Below are positions 42,630 to 52,010 of a stretch of DNA of 61,898 nucleotides, piece after piece. The notes beneath the pieces are model-generated. The model ran no database searches. It was not told the DNA's origin and worked only from the letters and a program-made list of their open reading frames with translations. The DNA comes from Bdellovibrionales bacterium GWB1_55_8. Lineage in GTDB: Bacteria; Bdellovibrionota; UBA1018. The stretch is taken from positions 1-61,898 of the forward strand of contig MEPR01000037.1 in assembly GCA_001769835.1 (NCBI GenBank), given 5' to 3'. The translations under genes and the position numbers were made by a program. The first letter of the stretch is position 1. Every line of letters begins with the position of its first letter.

Positions 42630-43439
42630 CTAAAAATGCCGCGTGTCGTCTGCGAAAATCTTAACATTAAATCCGGCCGCTCGCACCTGCTCCCCAAATT
42701 CCTCGAGCTCGGTCGCAGGAACCGGCAGGAGACCACTCATAGCCGGCTCTCGTTGGATGGTGGTGATGAAAATCTGAACAGGGGCAACCTGCTTGTAAGC
42801 AGCGAGAAGAGCTTTGCGGTTGCCCTCGGTCCAGCTAGCCAGATTTGGTCTTTCCTCGGCACCCCAGAGCAGGGTCTGAATTCTTGGCGCTTGAAGCAGG
42901 CGTATTCGAACCAGGTGCTGATGAATTCCGCCTATTCGCGCAATCGGCCGATTCAATCGGCGGAACAGATCCTCCTCAGCGCAATCGAGTTTGATCCAGA
43001 CCTCGTCGAGCGAGTCACAAGCAGCGATCAAAGCAGTATTTCCCGGATCGAGTTCCGATCCATTACTCAGAACATTGAAAGTCCATTTGCCTGCCGTTTG
43101 CCTGCGCAAATCGAGAACATCTTGCACTATCTCCGCGAACTCGGGGTGGGACGTCGGCTCCGTATTTCCCGCCATGGTTACCGAATCGAGGTCAGGATGA
43201 GCCTTGAGCGCTTCCCTAACTCCCTTCAGAACTTCGTGCCGAGCAGGGATGCGGAGACCGGAAATCTCCCCTACCCTATGCCCAAAACCGCACTGACAAT
43301 AAACACAGCTCCAGGTGCACGCCTTCTTCTCGGCATCCCCCAGATTGATCCCCAGAGACAAGCCATGCCGTCTGCTGCGGACCGGCCCATAGACGGTCGG
43401 ACAAAAGTCCCGTAATTCAGTTCTTTCAGAGGAACTCAT
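42630..43439 (-). CDS. Radical SAM protein (COG0731-like)
   Basis: A protein of 269 residues. It opens VYGPVRSRRHGLSLGINL, then ACTWSCVYCQCG with the CX3CX2C iron-sulfur site, MAGNTEPTSHPEF and VLSNGS, matching radical SAM proteins of the type often labelled wyosine-synthase-like (COG0731) in bacteria. Substrate is unknown. I choose the ATG at 43439, nine bases after the histidine kinase stop; the longer frame would overlap the kinase by 70 bases. There is no strong ribosome site, so translation is probably coupled to the kinase gene. The last gene of the pair is followed by the PAP2 gene 27 bases on. Confidence 0.85.
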   Translation of the reverse strand: MSSSERTELRDFCPTVYGPVRSRRHGLSLGINLGDAEKKACTWSCVYCQCGFGHRVGEISGLRIPARHEVLKGVREALKAHPDLDSVTMAGNTEPTSHPEFAEIVQDVLDLRRQTAGKWTFNVLSNGSELDPGNTALIAACDSLDEVWIKLDCAEEDLFRRLNRPIARIGGIHQHLVRIRLLQAPRIQTLLWGAEERPNLASWTEGNRKALLAAYKQVAPVQIFITTIQREPAMSGLLPVPATELEEFGEQVRAAGFNVKIFADDTRHF

Positions 43440-43447
43440 GCGGCGCA

Positions 43448-44872
43448 CTATATCGACGGATTCAACGGAAACGAAACGAAAAAACCAACCTGGCCGTTTC
43501 CGAGGGTTTTCGCCCATGCCTGGCCGCCATGAGCTTCCACGATTCCTTTTACGATAAAGAGTCCAAGCCCAGTCCCCTGAAAACGACCCATTTTCGCTTC
43601 CTGACTGCGGTAATAACGTTCGAACAACAAATGCAGCTCGCTTGTATCCAGCTTTTCATCAATGTGGTTGGTGACCTGAAGAACCCCATGAGGTCCGTGC
43701 TGCGACAAAAGCAGGGAAATAGGCGTACCTACAGGGGCATACTTCTGAGCATTCGAGAGCAGGTTCGCCAGTACCTGATCCACTCGCACCGGATCCACCG
43801 CAGCCAGCAATTCCGTTTTCGGCGGTATCCAGTTCAATTCACGATCCCGAAAGTGAGTCTGAGCCCGTTCCGCCGCGCTGCTGACCAACTGAACAAGATC
43901 GAGCTGCTCCGTTCTGACGGTCAGCCGATTTGACGCGATCAGGGAGGCATCAAGCAGATCTCCCACAATCCGGGAAAGGCCCATGCTCGTGTTATGAATC
44001 TGCTTGGCGATGCGCTGAATCCGTTCAGGCGACGTATCCGCTTGAGGGAGTTCCTCAATCATCAATTCTGACGCGAGAGAGACCCCGCTCAAGGACGATT
44101 TGAGGTCGTGCGCCACCAGGGAAATGAACTCCTCACGCATTCGCCCCCAGAGCGAATTGATTCTCGAAATCTCGACAATGAACGCCTGCATCAGCGCTCC
44201 GGCGATCAGGAAAGCTGCAAAAGTCCGGAGCAACACGATTCTGAAACCGAAGAGCTCCTCAAACGAGCCCGCATTCAACACACTGGCGATCGGAATAGGA
44301 GCCGCCGGAACCATGATTCCCGCAGCCAAGGCATACAAACCAAATCCAGCTCCCGCCCAGATGAATCGCCGCCGCAGGCCCCGTTCCAGGCGCCCTGTTT
44401 TGTTTCGCGCCAAGGCTAAAAAACCTGCGCAAGTCAGTGCCGCGCCGGGCAAGCCAAGATGGTAACGGGCTCCGATTTCACGAATAGTAAAGGCAAGTGG
44501 GTGGCCCCAATCATAGGGAGCGGTAAAGATCACTCCGAACCCCCAACACAAACCGAAAAGAACGACACTTCCAAAGCGCGACCAGGCAGGAAAATGTGCA
44601 TACTCGACGAGAAGCTCAAATCCCAATGCAACCAAAGAGACATAGGACAAGGTGATCAGGCAGAGGCTTAATGTAAAAATTGGCCCTAAAGGAGGCCCGT
44701 GGAAAACCTTGGCGATCTCGACCCATTCCGCGGCACCATGCAGAAAACCAAATAAACTGAGAAATATCATGGCCCGCAGAGGCAGGATTCTCACCGTCGT
44801 TCCAGCCTGGAACAAAGCGACCGAGCCAAGCAGAATGAAAGCCAGTCCATAGACCAGAAAAACGTGGATCAT
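43448..44872 (-). CDS. Orphan membrane sensor histidine kinase with altered ATP-lid region
   Basis: A protein of 474 residues. Residues 1-235 have seven to eight membrane segments and no extracytoplasmic sensor domain. The dimerisation helix carries FISLVAHDLKSSLSG (H255). The catalytic domain has the N-box (ANLLSNAQKYAP, N370/N374), an F-box-like LFERYYRSQ and G2 GTGLGL (433-438). The G1 box, normally D-x-G-x-G, reads TNHIDEKLDT (401-410) with no glycine, so ATP binding may be impaired or altered. No response regulator is adjacent; instead the radical SAM gene is translationally coupled behind it. Confidence 0.88.
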   Translation of the reverse strand: MIHVFLVYGLAFILLGSVALFQAGTTVRILPLRAMIFLSLFGFLHGAAEWVEIAKVFHGPPLGPIFTLSLCLITLSYVSLVALGFELLVEYAHFPAWSRFGSVVLFGLCWGFGVIFTAPYDWGHPLAFTIREIGARYHLGLPGAALTCAGFLALARNKTGRLERGLRRRFIWAGAGFGLYALAAGIMVPAAPIPIASVLNAGSFEELFGFRIVLLRTFAAFLIAGALMQAFIVEISRINSLWGRMREEFISLVAHDLKSSLSGVSLASELMIEELPQADTSPERIQRIAKQIHNTSMGLSRIVGDLLDASLIASNRLTVRTEQLDLVQLVSSAAERAQTHFRDRELNWIPPKTELLAAVDPVRVDQVLANLLSNAQKYAPVGTPISLLLSQHGPHGVLQVTNHIDEKLDTSELHLLFERYYRSQEAKMGRFQGTGLGLFIVKGIVEAHGGQAWAKTLGNGQVGFFVSFPLNPSI

Positions 44873-45015
44873 ACGGTATATTTGATCTACGACGGCTGCC
44901 GGGGAATTTCAAGAAACATCAGGAAGTTCGGCAGATTTCCGTTGCGAGAAGGGTGGCCAAACCAGGTGCTTTGGGGTATTTCTGAGGCACACTTATTCCG
45001 TTGGGAGAACTCCAC

Positions 45016-46773
45016 ATGAATATCACTGGAACGCGTATCATGATTCTCGGTGGCCCTGGCCTTGTTGGAATGGCAGTGGCCCGTCGTCTGCTTGTACACA
45101 ATCCGAAGGAACTGATCCTCACCGCTCTCACCCGCCGGGAAGTGGATGAGGCGCTTGTGGAGCTGAAGAACGAGGCTGGTGAAACAAAACTATCCGGACG
45201 CTGGGGTAATATTTTTGTCCGAAGCGAATTCAAAGATCTCCCTCGCAAGGACCTCCTGGGAGATCCTGTTCGCCGGGATCGCTTCATTCTGGATACCCTC
45301 GAGCCCCTTTCTGACGAGATCTGCCGAGCGTCCTTCCTGAACGAGATGATCCGGGAATCCAAACCTCAGGTCGTGATCGACTGTGTCAACACAGCGACTG
45401 GCTTGGCCTATCAGGATGTTTTCGAGGAAAGTCGCCAGACCTATGCCCTTCTCAAAAACTGGAACGAAGCCGACGAGAAAGCACGCGGTGATTTTCAGGC
45501 GCGAGTGGAAACACTGCTCGGGACACAGTACACTCCTCAGCTCATCCGACACATTCAGATTCTTTGGGCGAGTTTGACTGAAAACCAGGTCCACACCTAT
45601 TTGAAAGTCGGAACTACAGGGACAGGCGGCATGGGCCTGAACATTCCCTATACTCATTCCGAAGACAAGCCCTCCCGCGTTCTTCTGGCCAAATCCGCCA
45701 TGGCGGGAGCTCACACCTTGCTCTTGTTCCTACTCGGTCGCACCGCGCGCGAGCATTCGACAAAGCTCGGCTGGTCACCCGATCGAAACATCAAGCCTGA
45801 AGCCCCGGTCATCAAGGAAGTGAAGCCGGCCGCGGCGATTGCCTGGAAAGGCATCACTTACGGCGAAGTCCGCCAAAAAGGGAAACCGGTTGAAATTTTC
45901 GACCTCGACCCTTCCCAGGCGTACGGCATGAAAGACGTTCTTTCACCCGCCAAGCCCGCCTGGAAAAGGCAAGGCAGCGAGGTCCTGAAAGCGCCTTACA
46001 TCGACACCGGTGAAAACGGGATTTTTTCCAGGGGTGAGTTTGAAGCCATTACGGATGAAGGCCAGATGGAGTTCATCACTCCTGAGGAAATCGCGGATGT
46101 GGTGGCGGCCGAGATCATGGGCGGAAACAGCGGTGGCGATATGATCAGCGCGTTTGACAGCGCGATCCTCGGGCCGACCTACCGCGCGGGCTTCCTCCGT
46201 CAGCGCGCAATCGAAGGACTGAGACAGCTGGAGCAGGAAAGCGGAGTTCCGAGCGTTGCGTTCGAAAACCTGGGGCCACCCCGCCTTTCCAAGCTGCTCT
46301 TTGAGCTGCACCTCCTGATGAAGGAACGAGGTCTTCTGAAAGACAACGAACTGGGGGCGTCTGAGCTTTCAAAACGGTGCGAAAACCGCATTCTGGAAGA
46401 CGCGAAGCTCAGGTCACAAATCCTCTCTCTTGGACTCGCCATTGTCCTCCGTGACGGTCGCGTCCTTCGGGGACCGAACATGATCATTCCGACTCGCTGG
46501 GAAATGCCCGCCGATGGGCAGATGACTATGGATCATCTCAATCGGTACTCCCATCAGGGATGGGTCGATCTTCGGGAACCTAACCTCCAGATCTGGGTGG
46601 ACCGCTTAAAAACCCTGCACGATGAGACCATGCGTCCGGAGAACAATCGAAACACGGGCTCGGGGTATGTTCGTAACCGCACTTATTGGGAAACCGTGGA
46701 GAACCAAGGCTCGCTCGGCAGCGTCATCAGCTGGATCTTCCTGCGCGAAGACGGCGAAAGGGTGAAACGTTAG
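45016..46773 (+). CDS. Rossmann-fold (SDR/epimerase-like) protein of the IorAB operon
   Basis: A protein of 585 residues from the ATG at 45016 (GGGAG upstream; the TTG five codons earlier is less likely). The N-terminus RIMILGGPGLVGMAVARRLL is a dinucleotide-binding G-x-G-x-x-G variant (GGPGLVG), and VVIDCVNTATG plus KVGTTGTGGMGLNIPYTHSE fit an SDR/epimerase-like fold. The 300-residue C-terminal part is not recognised. It leads a four-gene operon with iorA directly after its stop. NAD(P)-dependent reduction of an acyl or 2-oxo compound is a guess from context. Confidence 0.7.
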   Translation: MNITGTRIMILGGPGLVGMAVARRLLVHNPKELILTALTRREVDEALVELKNEAGETKLSGRWGNIFVRSEFKDLPRKDLLGDPVRRDRFILDTLEPLSDEICRASFLNEMIRESKPQVVIDCVNTATGLAYQDVFEESRQTYALLKNWNEADEKARGDFQARVETLLGTQYTPQLIRHIQILWASLTENQVHTYLKVGTTGTGGMGLNIPYTHSEDKPSRVLLAKSAMAGAHTLLLFLLGRTAREHSTKLGWSPDRNIKPEAPVIKEVKPAAAIAWKGITYGEVRQKGKPVEIFDLDPSQAYGMKDVLSPAKPAWKRQGSEVLKAPYIDTGENGIFSRGEFEAITDEGQMEFITPEEIADVVAAEIMGGNSGGDMISAFDSAILGPTYRAGFLRQRAIEGLRQLEQESGVPSVAFENLGPPRLSKLLFELHLLMKERGLLKDNELGASELSKRCENRILEDAKLRSQILSLGLAIVLRDGRVLRGPNMIIPTRWEMPADGQMTMDHLNRYSHQGWVDLREPNLQIWVDRLKTLHDETMRPENNRNTGSGYVRNRTYWETVENQGSLGSVISWIFLREDGERVKR

Positions 46774-48372
46774 ATGCACGCGCCGCTTCTTCTGTTGGGA
46801 GATGAGGCAGTGGCGCTCGGCGCGGTTCACGCCGGGATCAGTGCTGCTTACGGTTATCCAGGGACGCCATCGACCGAAATTCTCGAAGTCCTGCTTCGAC
46901 AGGCCAAAGAATCACGCTCACCTCATGTGAGCTGGACCACGAACGAGAAGACAGCGCTTGAACAGGGGCTGGGCACTTCGGTCGTGGGTCGCAGATCGCT
47001 TGTGACAATGAAGCACGTGGGCCTGAATGTAGCGGCTGATCCTTTCATGAGTTCAGCCCTGGTCTCCATTCATGGCGGACTCGTGCTCGTGGTTGCCGAC
47101 GATCCGGGCATGCATAGCTCTCAAAACGAGCAGGACAGCCGGTACTTCGCTGATTTCGCCGGAGTACCTTGCCTGGAACCTGCAGACGCCCAGCAAGCCT
47201 ATGACATGACTCGTGAGGCGTTCGAAATTTCTGAACGCTTTCATCAGCCGGTTCTCATCCGCATTGTTACGCGGGTAGCTCATGGTAAAGGACTTGTAAA
47301 AACGGCGGAAGCACTTCCGGAAAAGCCGCTCCAAAAAGCGCCGGCAGCCGCTCCCTGGATCCTGATCCCGTCCAATGCCCGCAAACAATGGGGCGAACGT
47401 CTCAAGAACAGACCTGAACTTCGTGCTCTGATGGAGTCGCATCCAGTCAACGAACTCAAACTTGAAAACACGAACCGCGAACTGGGCGTCATCACCACCG
47501 GTCTTGCGCTCGCCTATTACCGTGAATGCCAATCCGAGCTCAAGCGCCCTGTTTCACATCTTCATATCGGCGCCTATCCATTCCCCGAACAGAAGATTCG
47601 AGATCTCGCGGCAACCGTAAAGACGCTGATAGTTCTGGAAGAAGGCTATCCGTTCGTGGAGCGCTTCTTACGAGGAGTCATCCCTCCGAATATCGAAATA
47701 GTTGGAAAGATGAGCGGGAGCATTCCTGCTCAGGGAGAACTCACACCCGAGATCGTCCGGAAAACTCTTGGAATCCCCTCAATGCAGGGGCAGAAATTAC
47801 CCGGAGGTCTGAAACTTCCGGGCCGTCCACCGCAACTTTGTCCGGGATGCCCTCACACCGACAGCTTCCATTCCATCAAAGCAGCTCTTGCTTCATTCCA
47901 GCCGCATCTCGTGACATCAGACATCGGATGTTATGCGCTGGGTGCCATGCCCGAGTACAACGCCATTGAAACCTGCGTCTGCATGGGAGCTTCCATTGGA
48001 ATGGCAAAAGGAGCCGCTGATGCAGGACTCCATCCAGTCGTCGCGGTACTGGGAGACAGCACATTCCTCCATTCTGGAATGACGGCGCTTCTCGATGCCG
48101 TAGCCTCCAATACCAATATGACCGTCATGATTCTCGATAACGAGACCGTCGCCATGACCGGCGGACAAACCACCATCGTTCCCTCGCCTCGGCTGAAAGA
48201 CGTTGTCCTGGGGCTGGGCGTTTCCCCCGAACACCTTCACGTGGTCACGACTCATCGGAAATTCATCGAGGAGAACGCGAAGTTGATCCGGCAGGAAGTG
48301 GAACACCCTGGAATTTCCGTCATCATCGCGGTCCGGGAATGCGTCGAAACAGCGAAGAAAAAGAAAACATGA
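46774..48372 (+). CDS. iorA: Indolepyruvate:ferredoxin oxidoreductase alpha subunit lacking the C-terminal ferredoxin domain
   Basis: A protein of 532 residues. With IorB it oxidatively decarboxylates aryl-2-oxoacids to aryl-CoA, reducing ferredoxin. The pyruvate-binding domain has GYPGTPSTEILE, and the thiamine domain has LCPGCPHTDSF, SDIGCYALG and GDSTFLHSG with the metal-binding DNETVAMTGGQ. Archaeal and most bacterial IorA proteins continue for about 100 residues with two 4Fe-4S CxxCxxCxxxC motifs; this one stops at ECVETAKKKKT with none. Electron exit must therefore use another protein or path. It starts directly after the previous stop (AAGGGTG upstream) and overlaps iorB by four bases. 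Confidence 0.92.
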   Translation: MHAPLLLLGDEAVALGAVHAGISAAYGYPGTPSTEILEVLLRQAKESRSPHVSWTTNEKTALEQGLGTSVVGRRSLVTMKHVGLNVAADPFMSSALVSIHGGLVLVVADDPGMHSSQNEQDSRYFADFAGVPCLEPADAQQAYDMTREAFEISERFHQPVLIRIVTRVAHGKGLVKTAEALPEKPLQKAPAAAPWILIPSNARKQWGERLKNRPELRALMESHPVNELKLENTNRELGVITTGLALAYYRECQSELKRPVSHLHIGAYPFPEQKIRDLAATVKTLIVLEEGYPFVERFLRGVIPPNIEIVGKMSGSIPAQGELTPEIVRKTLGIPSMQGQKLPGGLKLPGRPPQLCPGCPHTDSFHSIKAALASFQPHLVTSDIGCYALGAMPEYNAIETCVCMGASIGMAKGAADAGLHPVVAVLGDSTFLHSGMTALLDAVASNTNMTVMILDNETVAMTGGQTTIVPSPRLKDVVLGLGVSPEHLHVVTTHRKFIEENAKLIRQEVEHPGISVIIAVRECVETAKKKKT

Positions 48373-48947
48373 AATACGACATCGTGTTTGCAGGAGTGGG
48401 CGGACAGGGAATCCTTTCAGTCGCGGCGACAATCGCCTCGGCGGCGATTTCGGAGAACCTGCACGTCAAACAATCAGAAGTGCATGGAATGTCCCAACGA
48501 GGGGGCGCCGTCACCGGCACTCTTCGCATTTCTGATTCAGAGATCCATAGTCCACTGGTTCCCCTCGGGACGGCTGACCTGATCCTTTCCATCGAACCCC
48601 TGGAGTCACTCCGGTATCTTGAATATCTATCGCCCGAAGGCCAGCTGGTCACGGCAATCGCCCCGGTGCAGAACATCGGCACGAATTACCCTCTCATGGA
48701 AGAAGTCCTGACCGAAATTCGCAGACTTCCCAACTCCCGCCAGATCGATGCTGAACGCCTGGCACGTGAAGCGGGCTCCACTCGCGCGGCGAACATGGTC
48801 CTCGTTGGAGCGTCCGCAGCAGTACTCCCGCTTCAACCTGAAAGTCTCAGGAATGCCGTCCGAAAGCTCTTTGAACGAAAGGGCTCGTCTATTGTGGAGA
48901 TGAACCTGAAGGCCTTTGAAGCCGGAAGAGCCGCGTACGCCGAATGA
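48369..48947 (+). CDS. iorB: Indolepyruvate:ferredoxin oxidoreductase beta subunit
   Basis: The gamma-type domain of 2-oxoacid oxidoreductases, 192 residues: DIVFAGVGGQGILSVAATIA at the start and VKQSEVHGMSQRGGAV, both diagnostic. It binds coenzyme A and completes the IorAB enzyme. ATG at 48369 overlaps the iorA stop (ATGA), and its own stop overlaps the next start in the same way, so the three products are made in fixed ratio. Confidence 0.95.
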   Translation: MKYDIVFAGVGGQGILSVAATIASAAISENLHVKQSEVHGMSQRGGAVTGTLRISDSEIHSPLVPLGTADLILSIEPLESLRYLEYLSPEGQLVTAIAPVQNIGTNYPLMEEVLTEIRRLPNSRQIDAERLAREAGSTRAANMVLVGASAAVLPLQPESLRNAVRKLFERKGSSIVEMNLKAFEAGRAAYAE

Positions 48948-51238
48948 ACAAGCCAAGTTTCCCGCGCGAACAGATATCCGCAATCCTAGACAAGGTACGA
49001 AAAGAGGGTCGTTCTGATCTTCTTGAAACCGAAGGAATGTCGATTCTGCGGACGCTCGATATCGTGACGCCGGAGTTCTTTTTTGTGCCCGCGAATAAAG
49101 CGGTTGGCGCTCGAATCCAAGCATCAGATTTGACGAACCTCCCCGGCGACAGGGTTGTCGTGAAAGTCATATCCAAAGATATTCAGCACAAGACGGAGCT
49201 TGGGGGCGTCCGCATCGTTTCAAAGTCGCCTGAGGCGGTTTCAGCGGCAATCGCTGAAATGCATGACAGACTTTCGGGTGAATTCGACATCTCTGGGTAC
49301 ACAGTGAACGAGAAGGTCGCTTTTGCGACGACCTTTGGTTCCGAACTTCTTTTGAGCTTCCGGTGGACGGAGGATTTCGGCTCTGTTCTGACCCTGGGAG
49401 CGGGAGGAACCGCTGCCGAATTCCTGGGCGCCGCGTTGAAGCCCGATGAAGCAACCGCCATTTTCAACCCGGAAGAACTTCTCACCTGTGACAGCGAGAT
49501 TTCAGCGCGCCTACGCGCCGTCGCAGCCGTGCGATCAGCTGCGCTTCCACAACGCGGTCAACCTCCGCTTTTGCGCCTTGAGACCATTCAGGACGTAATT
49601 CTGAAACTGGCCCGACTGGCGCAGGAACTCGGCGCTGAGATCGCGGATTTTGAAGTCAATCCGTTCGTCATCACCCCGTCCACGCCAGCAAAACTGGTTG
49701 CACTGGACGCGCTGGTAAAGCTGCGGGACACTGCGTCTCTTCGCGACCGTGCGCCCCGCCCGATCAGAAAACTGAAAAACCTTCTGGAACCCAAATCGCT
49801 TGCGATCATGGGTGTTTCGGAAAAAATGAACCCGGGCCGGATTATTCTGAAGAACATCCTCGCTCAAGGTTACGCCCCGGAAAACGTTTATGTGATCAAG
49901 CCCGGGCTCGATTTACTGGACGGATGTCGCTGCGTACCGGATCTTGCTTCGCTTCCAACGAAAGTTGATCTGCTGATTCTTGCGGTCTCGGCCACCCAGG
50001 CGATTGATGCCTTAGCGCTGGCGGCCGAGCAGGACAAGACTGAAAGCATCGTTCTCATCCCGGGCGGGCTTGAAGAAAAGAAGGGAAACGAAGCTCTTGT
50101 CGGCAGAATGAACGAAAGCCTGGAGCGCTCGCGAAAAACGCCCTCAGGAGGGCCCGTCATCAACGGCGGCAACTGCCTGGGTGTCCGCTCGGTTCCGGGC
50201 AAGATGAACACTCTCTTCATTCCGGAATTCAAGCTCCCACTCGCGAAAGGAAAAGCCGATCCTCTTGCCGTGATCTCCCAAAGCGGCGCTTTCGCAATCT
50301 CACGGCTGAGCAAGCTCGGTTCAGTGAATCCGCGCTATACGCTCTCCATCGGAAACCAGATGGATCTCACGGTAGCCGATTACCTGGATTACCTCAAAAC
50401 AGATCCCGAAATCGAAGTCTTTGCCGTTTATCTTGAAGGGTTCAAACCTCTGGATGGCAAACGGTTCCTGAAAACCGCTCGCGAACTCACCTCTTCGCGG
50501 CGTCCGGTCATTCTTTATTCCGGCGGCAGAACAAAGGCAGGTGCGGCTGCAAGCGCCAGTCACACGGCCTCGATTGCCGGCAACTGGCAAGTCACCCAGC
50601 AACTTTGCCGCTCTGCCGGAATCCTCCTCGCTGAGACGATCGATGAGTTCGAAGACCTGACGCGCGTGTTCCTGAAGCTCCGTGGCACGCAACTCACGAG
50701 CACGCCGTCATCGAGGCGCCTTGGAGCGGGGGTCGCCGCGATTTCAAACGCAGGTTTCGAATGCGTGGGTTTTGCCGACAATCTCGGACATCTTGGACTG
50801 CCACAATTCAGTGATCCCACAGTTCTGAAATTGCATGAGATTCTTGAGCGAGCGCGAATCAACGGCCTGGTCGACGTTCACAATCCAATGGATCTCACGC
50901 CGATGGCAAACGACGAGGTTTATGAGGCCGTCATTCGCGCGACACTGGAAGATGCATCGATCGATTGTGCTGTAGTGGGCTGCGTTCCACTGACCCCCTC
51001 ACTGCAAACCCTTCCGAAGTCAACGCATCATCCTGAAAACATGGACGCGCCTGGCTCGATAGTTCAGCGCCTCATCCATATCCGGGAAACTTCCGTTAAA
51101 CCCTGGGTTGCGGTGATTGATTCCGGCACCGATTATGACCTGATGGCCGAGCGACTTGAAAGAGAAGGCGTCCCTGTGTTTCGAAGTGCAGACCGGGCGC
51201 TGCGTGTTCTCGACCGTTATATCGCCTGGCGCCTTTAG
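48944..51238 (+). CDS. ADP-forming acyl-CoA synthetase (ATP-grasp + CoA-ligase fusion)
   Basis: A protein of 764 residues. Residues 20-270 are the ATP-grasp (beta-type) half: VVVKVISKDIQHKTELGGVR, LLLSFRWTEDFGSVLTLGAGG and DFEVNPFV. Residues 285-760 are the CoA-binding and ligase (alpha-type) half: KSLAIMGVSEKMNPG, INGGNCLGVRS, VISQSGAFAIS and SGGRTKAGAAASASHTAS, whose histidine is the expected phospho-histidine. This is the NDP-forming acetyl/aryl-CoA synthetase family, here in beta-alpha order. It can turn acyl-CoA and ADP plus phosphate into acid and ATP, so it would harvest the thioester made by IorAB. ATGA overlap with iorB. Confidence 0.92.
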   Translation: MNKPSFPREQISAILDKVRKEGRSDLLETEGMSILRTLDIVTPEFFFVPANKAVGARIQASDLTNLPGDRVVVKVISKDIQHKTELGGVRIVSKSPEAVSAAIAEMHDRLSGEFDISGYTVNEKVAFATTFGSELLLSFRWTEDFGSVLTLGAGGTAAEFLGAALKPDEATAIFNPEELLTCDSEISARLRAVAAVRSAALPQRGQPPLLRLETIQDVILKLARLAQELGAEIADFEVNPFVITPSTPAKLVALDALVKLRDTASLRDRAPRPIRKLKNLLEPKSLAIMGVSEKMNPGRIILKNILAQGYAPENVYVIKPGLDLLDGCRCVPDLASLPTKVDLLILAVSATQAIDALALAAEQDKTESIVLIPGGLEEKKGNEALVGRMNESLERSRKTPSGGPVINGGNCLGVRSVPGKMNTLFIPEFKLPLAKGKADPLAVISQSGAFAISRLSKLGSVNPRYTLSIGNQMDLTVADYLDYLKTDPEIEVFAVYLEGFKPLDGKRFLKTARELTSSRRPVILYSGGRTKAGAAASASHTASIAGNWQVTQQLCRSAGILLAETIDEFEDLTRVFLKLRGTQLTSTPSSRRLGAGVAAISNAGFECVGFADNLGHLGLPQFSDPTVLKLHEILERARINGLVDVHNPMDLTPMANDEVYEAVIRATLEDASIDCAVVGCVPLTPSLQTLPKSTHHPENMDAPGSIVQRLIHIRETSVKPWVAVIDSGTDYDLMAERLEREGVPVFRSADRALRVLDRYIAWRL

Positions 51239-51247
51239 CACACAAAA

Positions 51248-51973
51248 TCAACAACTCAACAACTCTCTCACGATTCCACGGGAATAGGCGCTGGCGACCT
51301 CCTGAATAAAGGTCGCGAAATCGACAGGCGACTGTTCATCAGCCGAATCCGAGATCGTACGGATGACAGTGAGCGGGATTCCGTACTCGTGACATACCTG
51401 CGCGACGGCAGCCCCTTCCATCTCGACACAGGCGACTTCAGGAATCCTGGAACGGAGTTCATCCAATTCTGATCTGCAGGCAAAAAATTTATCCCCGCTG
51501 GCAATGGCCCCAGCGACCACCCGCGAATTTGACCCTTCACGGCTTGCAAGAAAACGTGTGGACGCCTGCATGGCTGTTTTCACCCGTACAGGATCCGCCA
51601 GAAAACGGTCCGTACCCAGAAGCGGGATTTCGTGTCGTGCAAAAAGCGGGCGTGCATCCATGTCGTGCTGGTAATAGGCGCTACCAATGACCACATCCCC
51701 AACCCGGAGCGCTGGATCAGCAGCTCCTGCAACACCGGTAAAAAGAATCTCAGTCACCCCGAATTCGATGATCAGATGTGCCGCGGTGGTCGCGGCCGCC
51801 ACCTTCCCGCACCGGGTATAAACCAGAACGACATCGCGATCGCTCATGATCCCCCGATCATAGACTCTCTGGCCACGCTCGATTCGCAGCGTCGATCCCT
51901 GAGTGAAATCCGCCGCCATACCCGCGATTTCCTCGGGCATGGCTCCCATGATGCCGATGATCTGCTTCTTCAT
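51248..51973 (-). CDS. mtnN: 5'-Methylthioadenosine/S-adenosylhomocysteine nucleosidase
   Basis: A protein of 241 residues that cleaves methylthioadenosine and S-adenosylhomocysteine to adenine and the thioribosyl sugar. The start IGIMGAMPEEI, the TGVAGAAD phosphate-region loop, ASGDKFF, CVEMEGAAVAQV and ISDSAD with the catalytic aspartate are all in place. I start at the ATG at 51973. It serves the methyl cycle together with metH elsewhere in the window. It is divergent from the RND exporter gene, only about 40 bases away. Confidence 0.95.
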   Translation of the reverse strand: MKKQIIGIMGAMPEEIAGMAADFTQGSTLRIERGQRVYDRGIMSDRDVVLVYTRCGKVAAATTAAHLIIEFGVTEILFTGVAGAADPALRVGDVVIGSAYYQHDMDARPLFARHEIPLLGTDRFLADPVRVKTAMQASTRFLASREGSNSRVVAGAIASGDKFFACRSELDELRSRIPEVACVEMEGAAVAQVCHEYGIPLTVIRTISDSADEQSPVDFATFIQEVASAYSRGIVRELLSC

Positions 51974-52010
51974 GAATTCAAGAAATAGCACACCTGGCTA
52001 AGAACGCGAA

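Noticed and set aside
42525-43415. 296-codon plus-strand open frame across the radical SAM gene
   Set aside because: It is antisense to a gene with an intact CX3CX2C site and shows no domain of its own.
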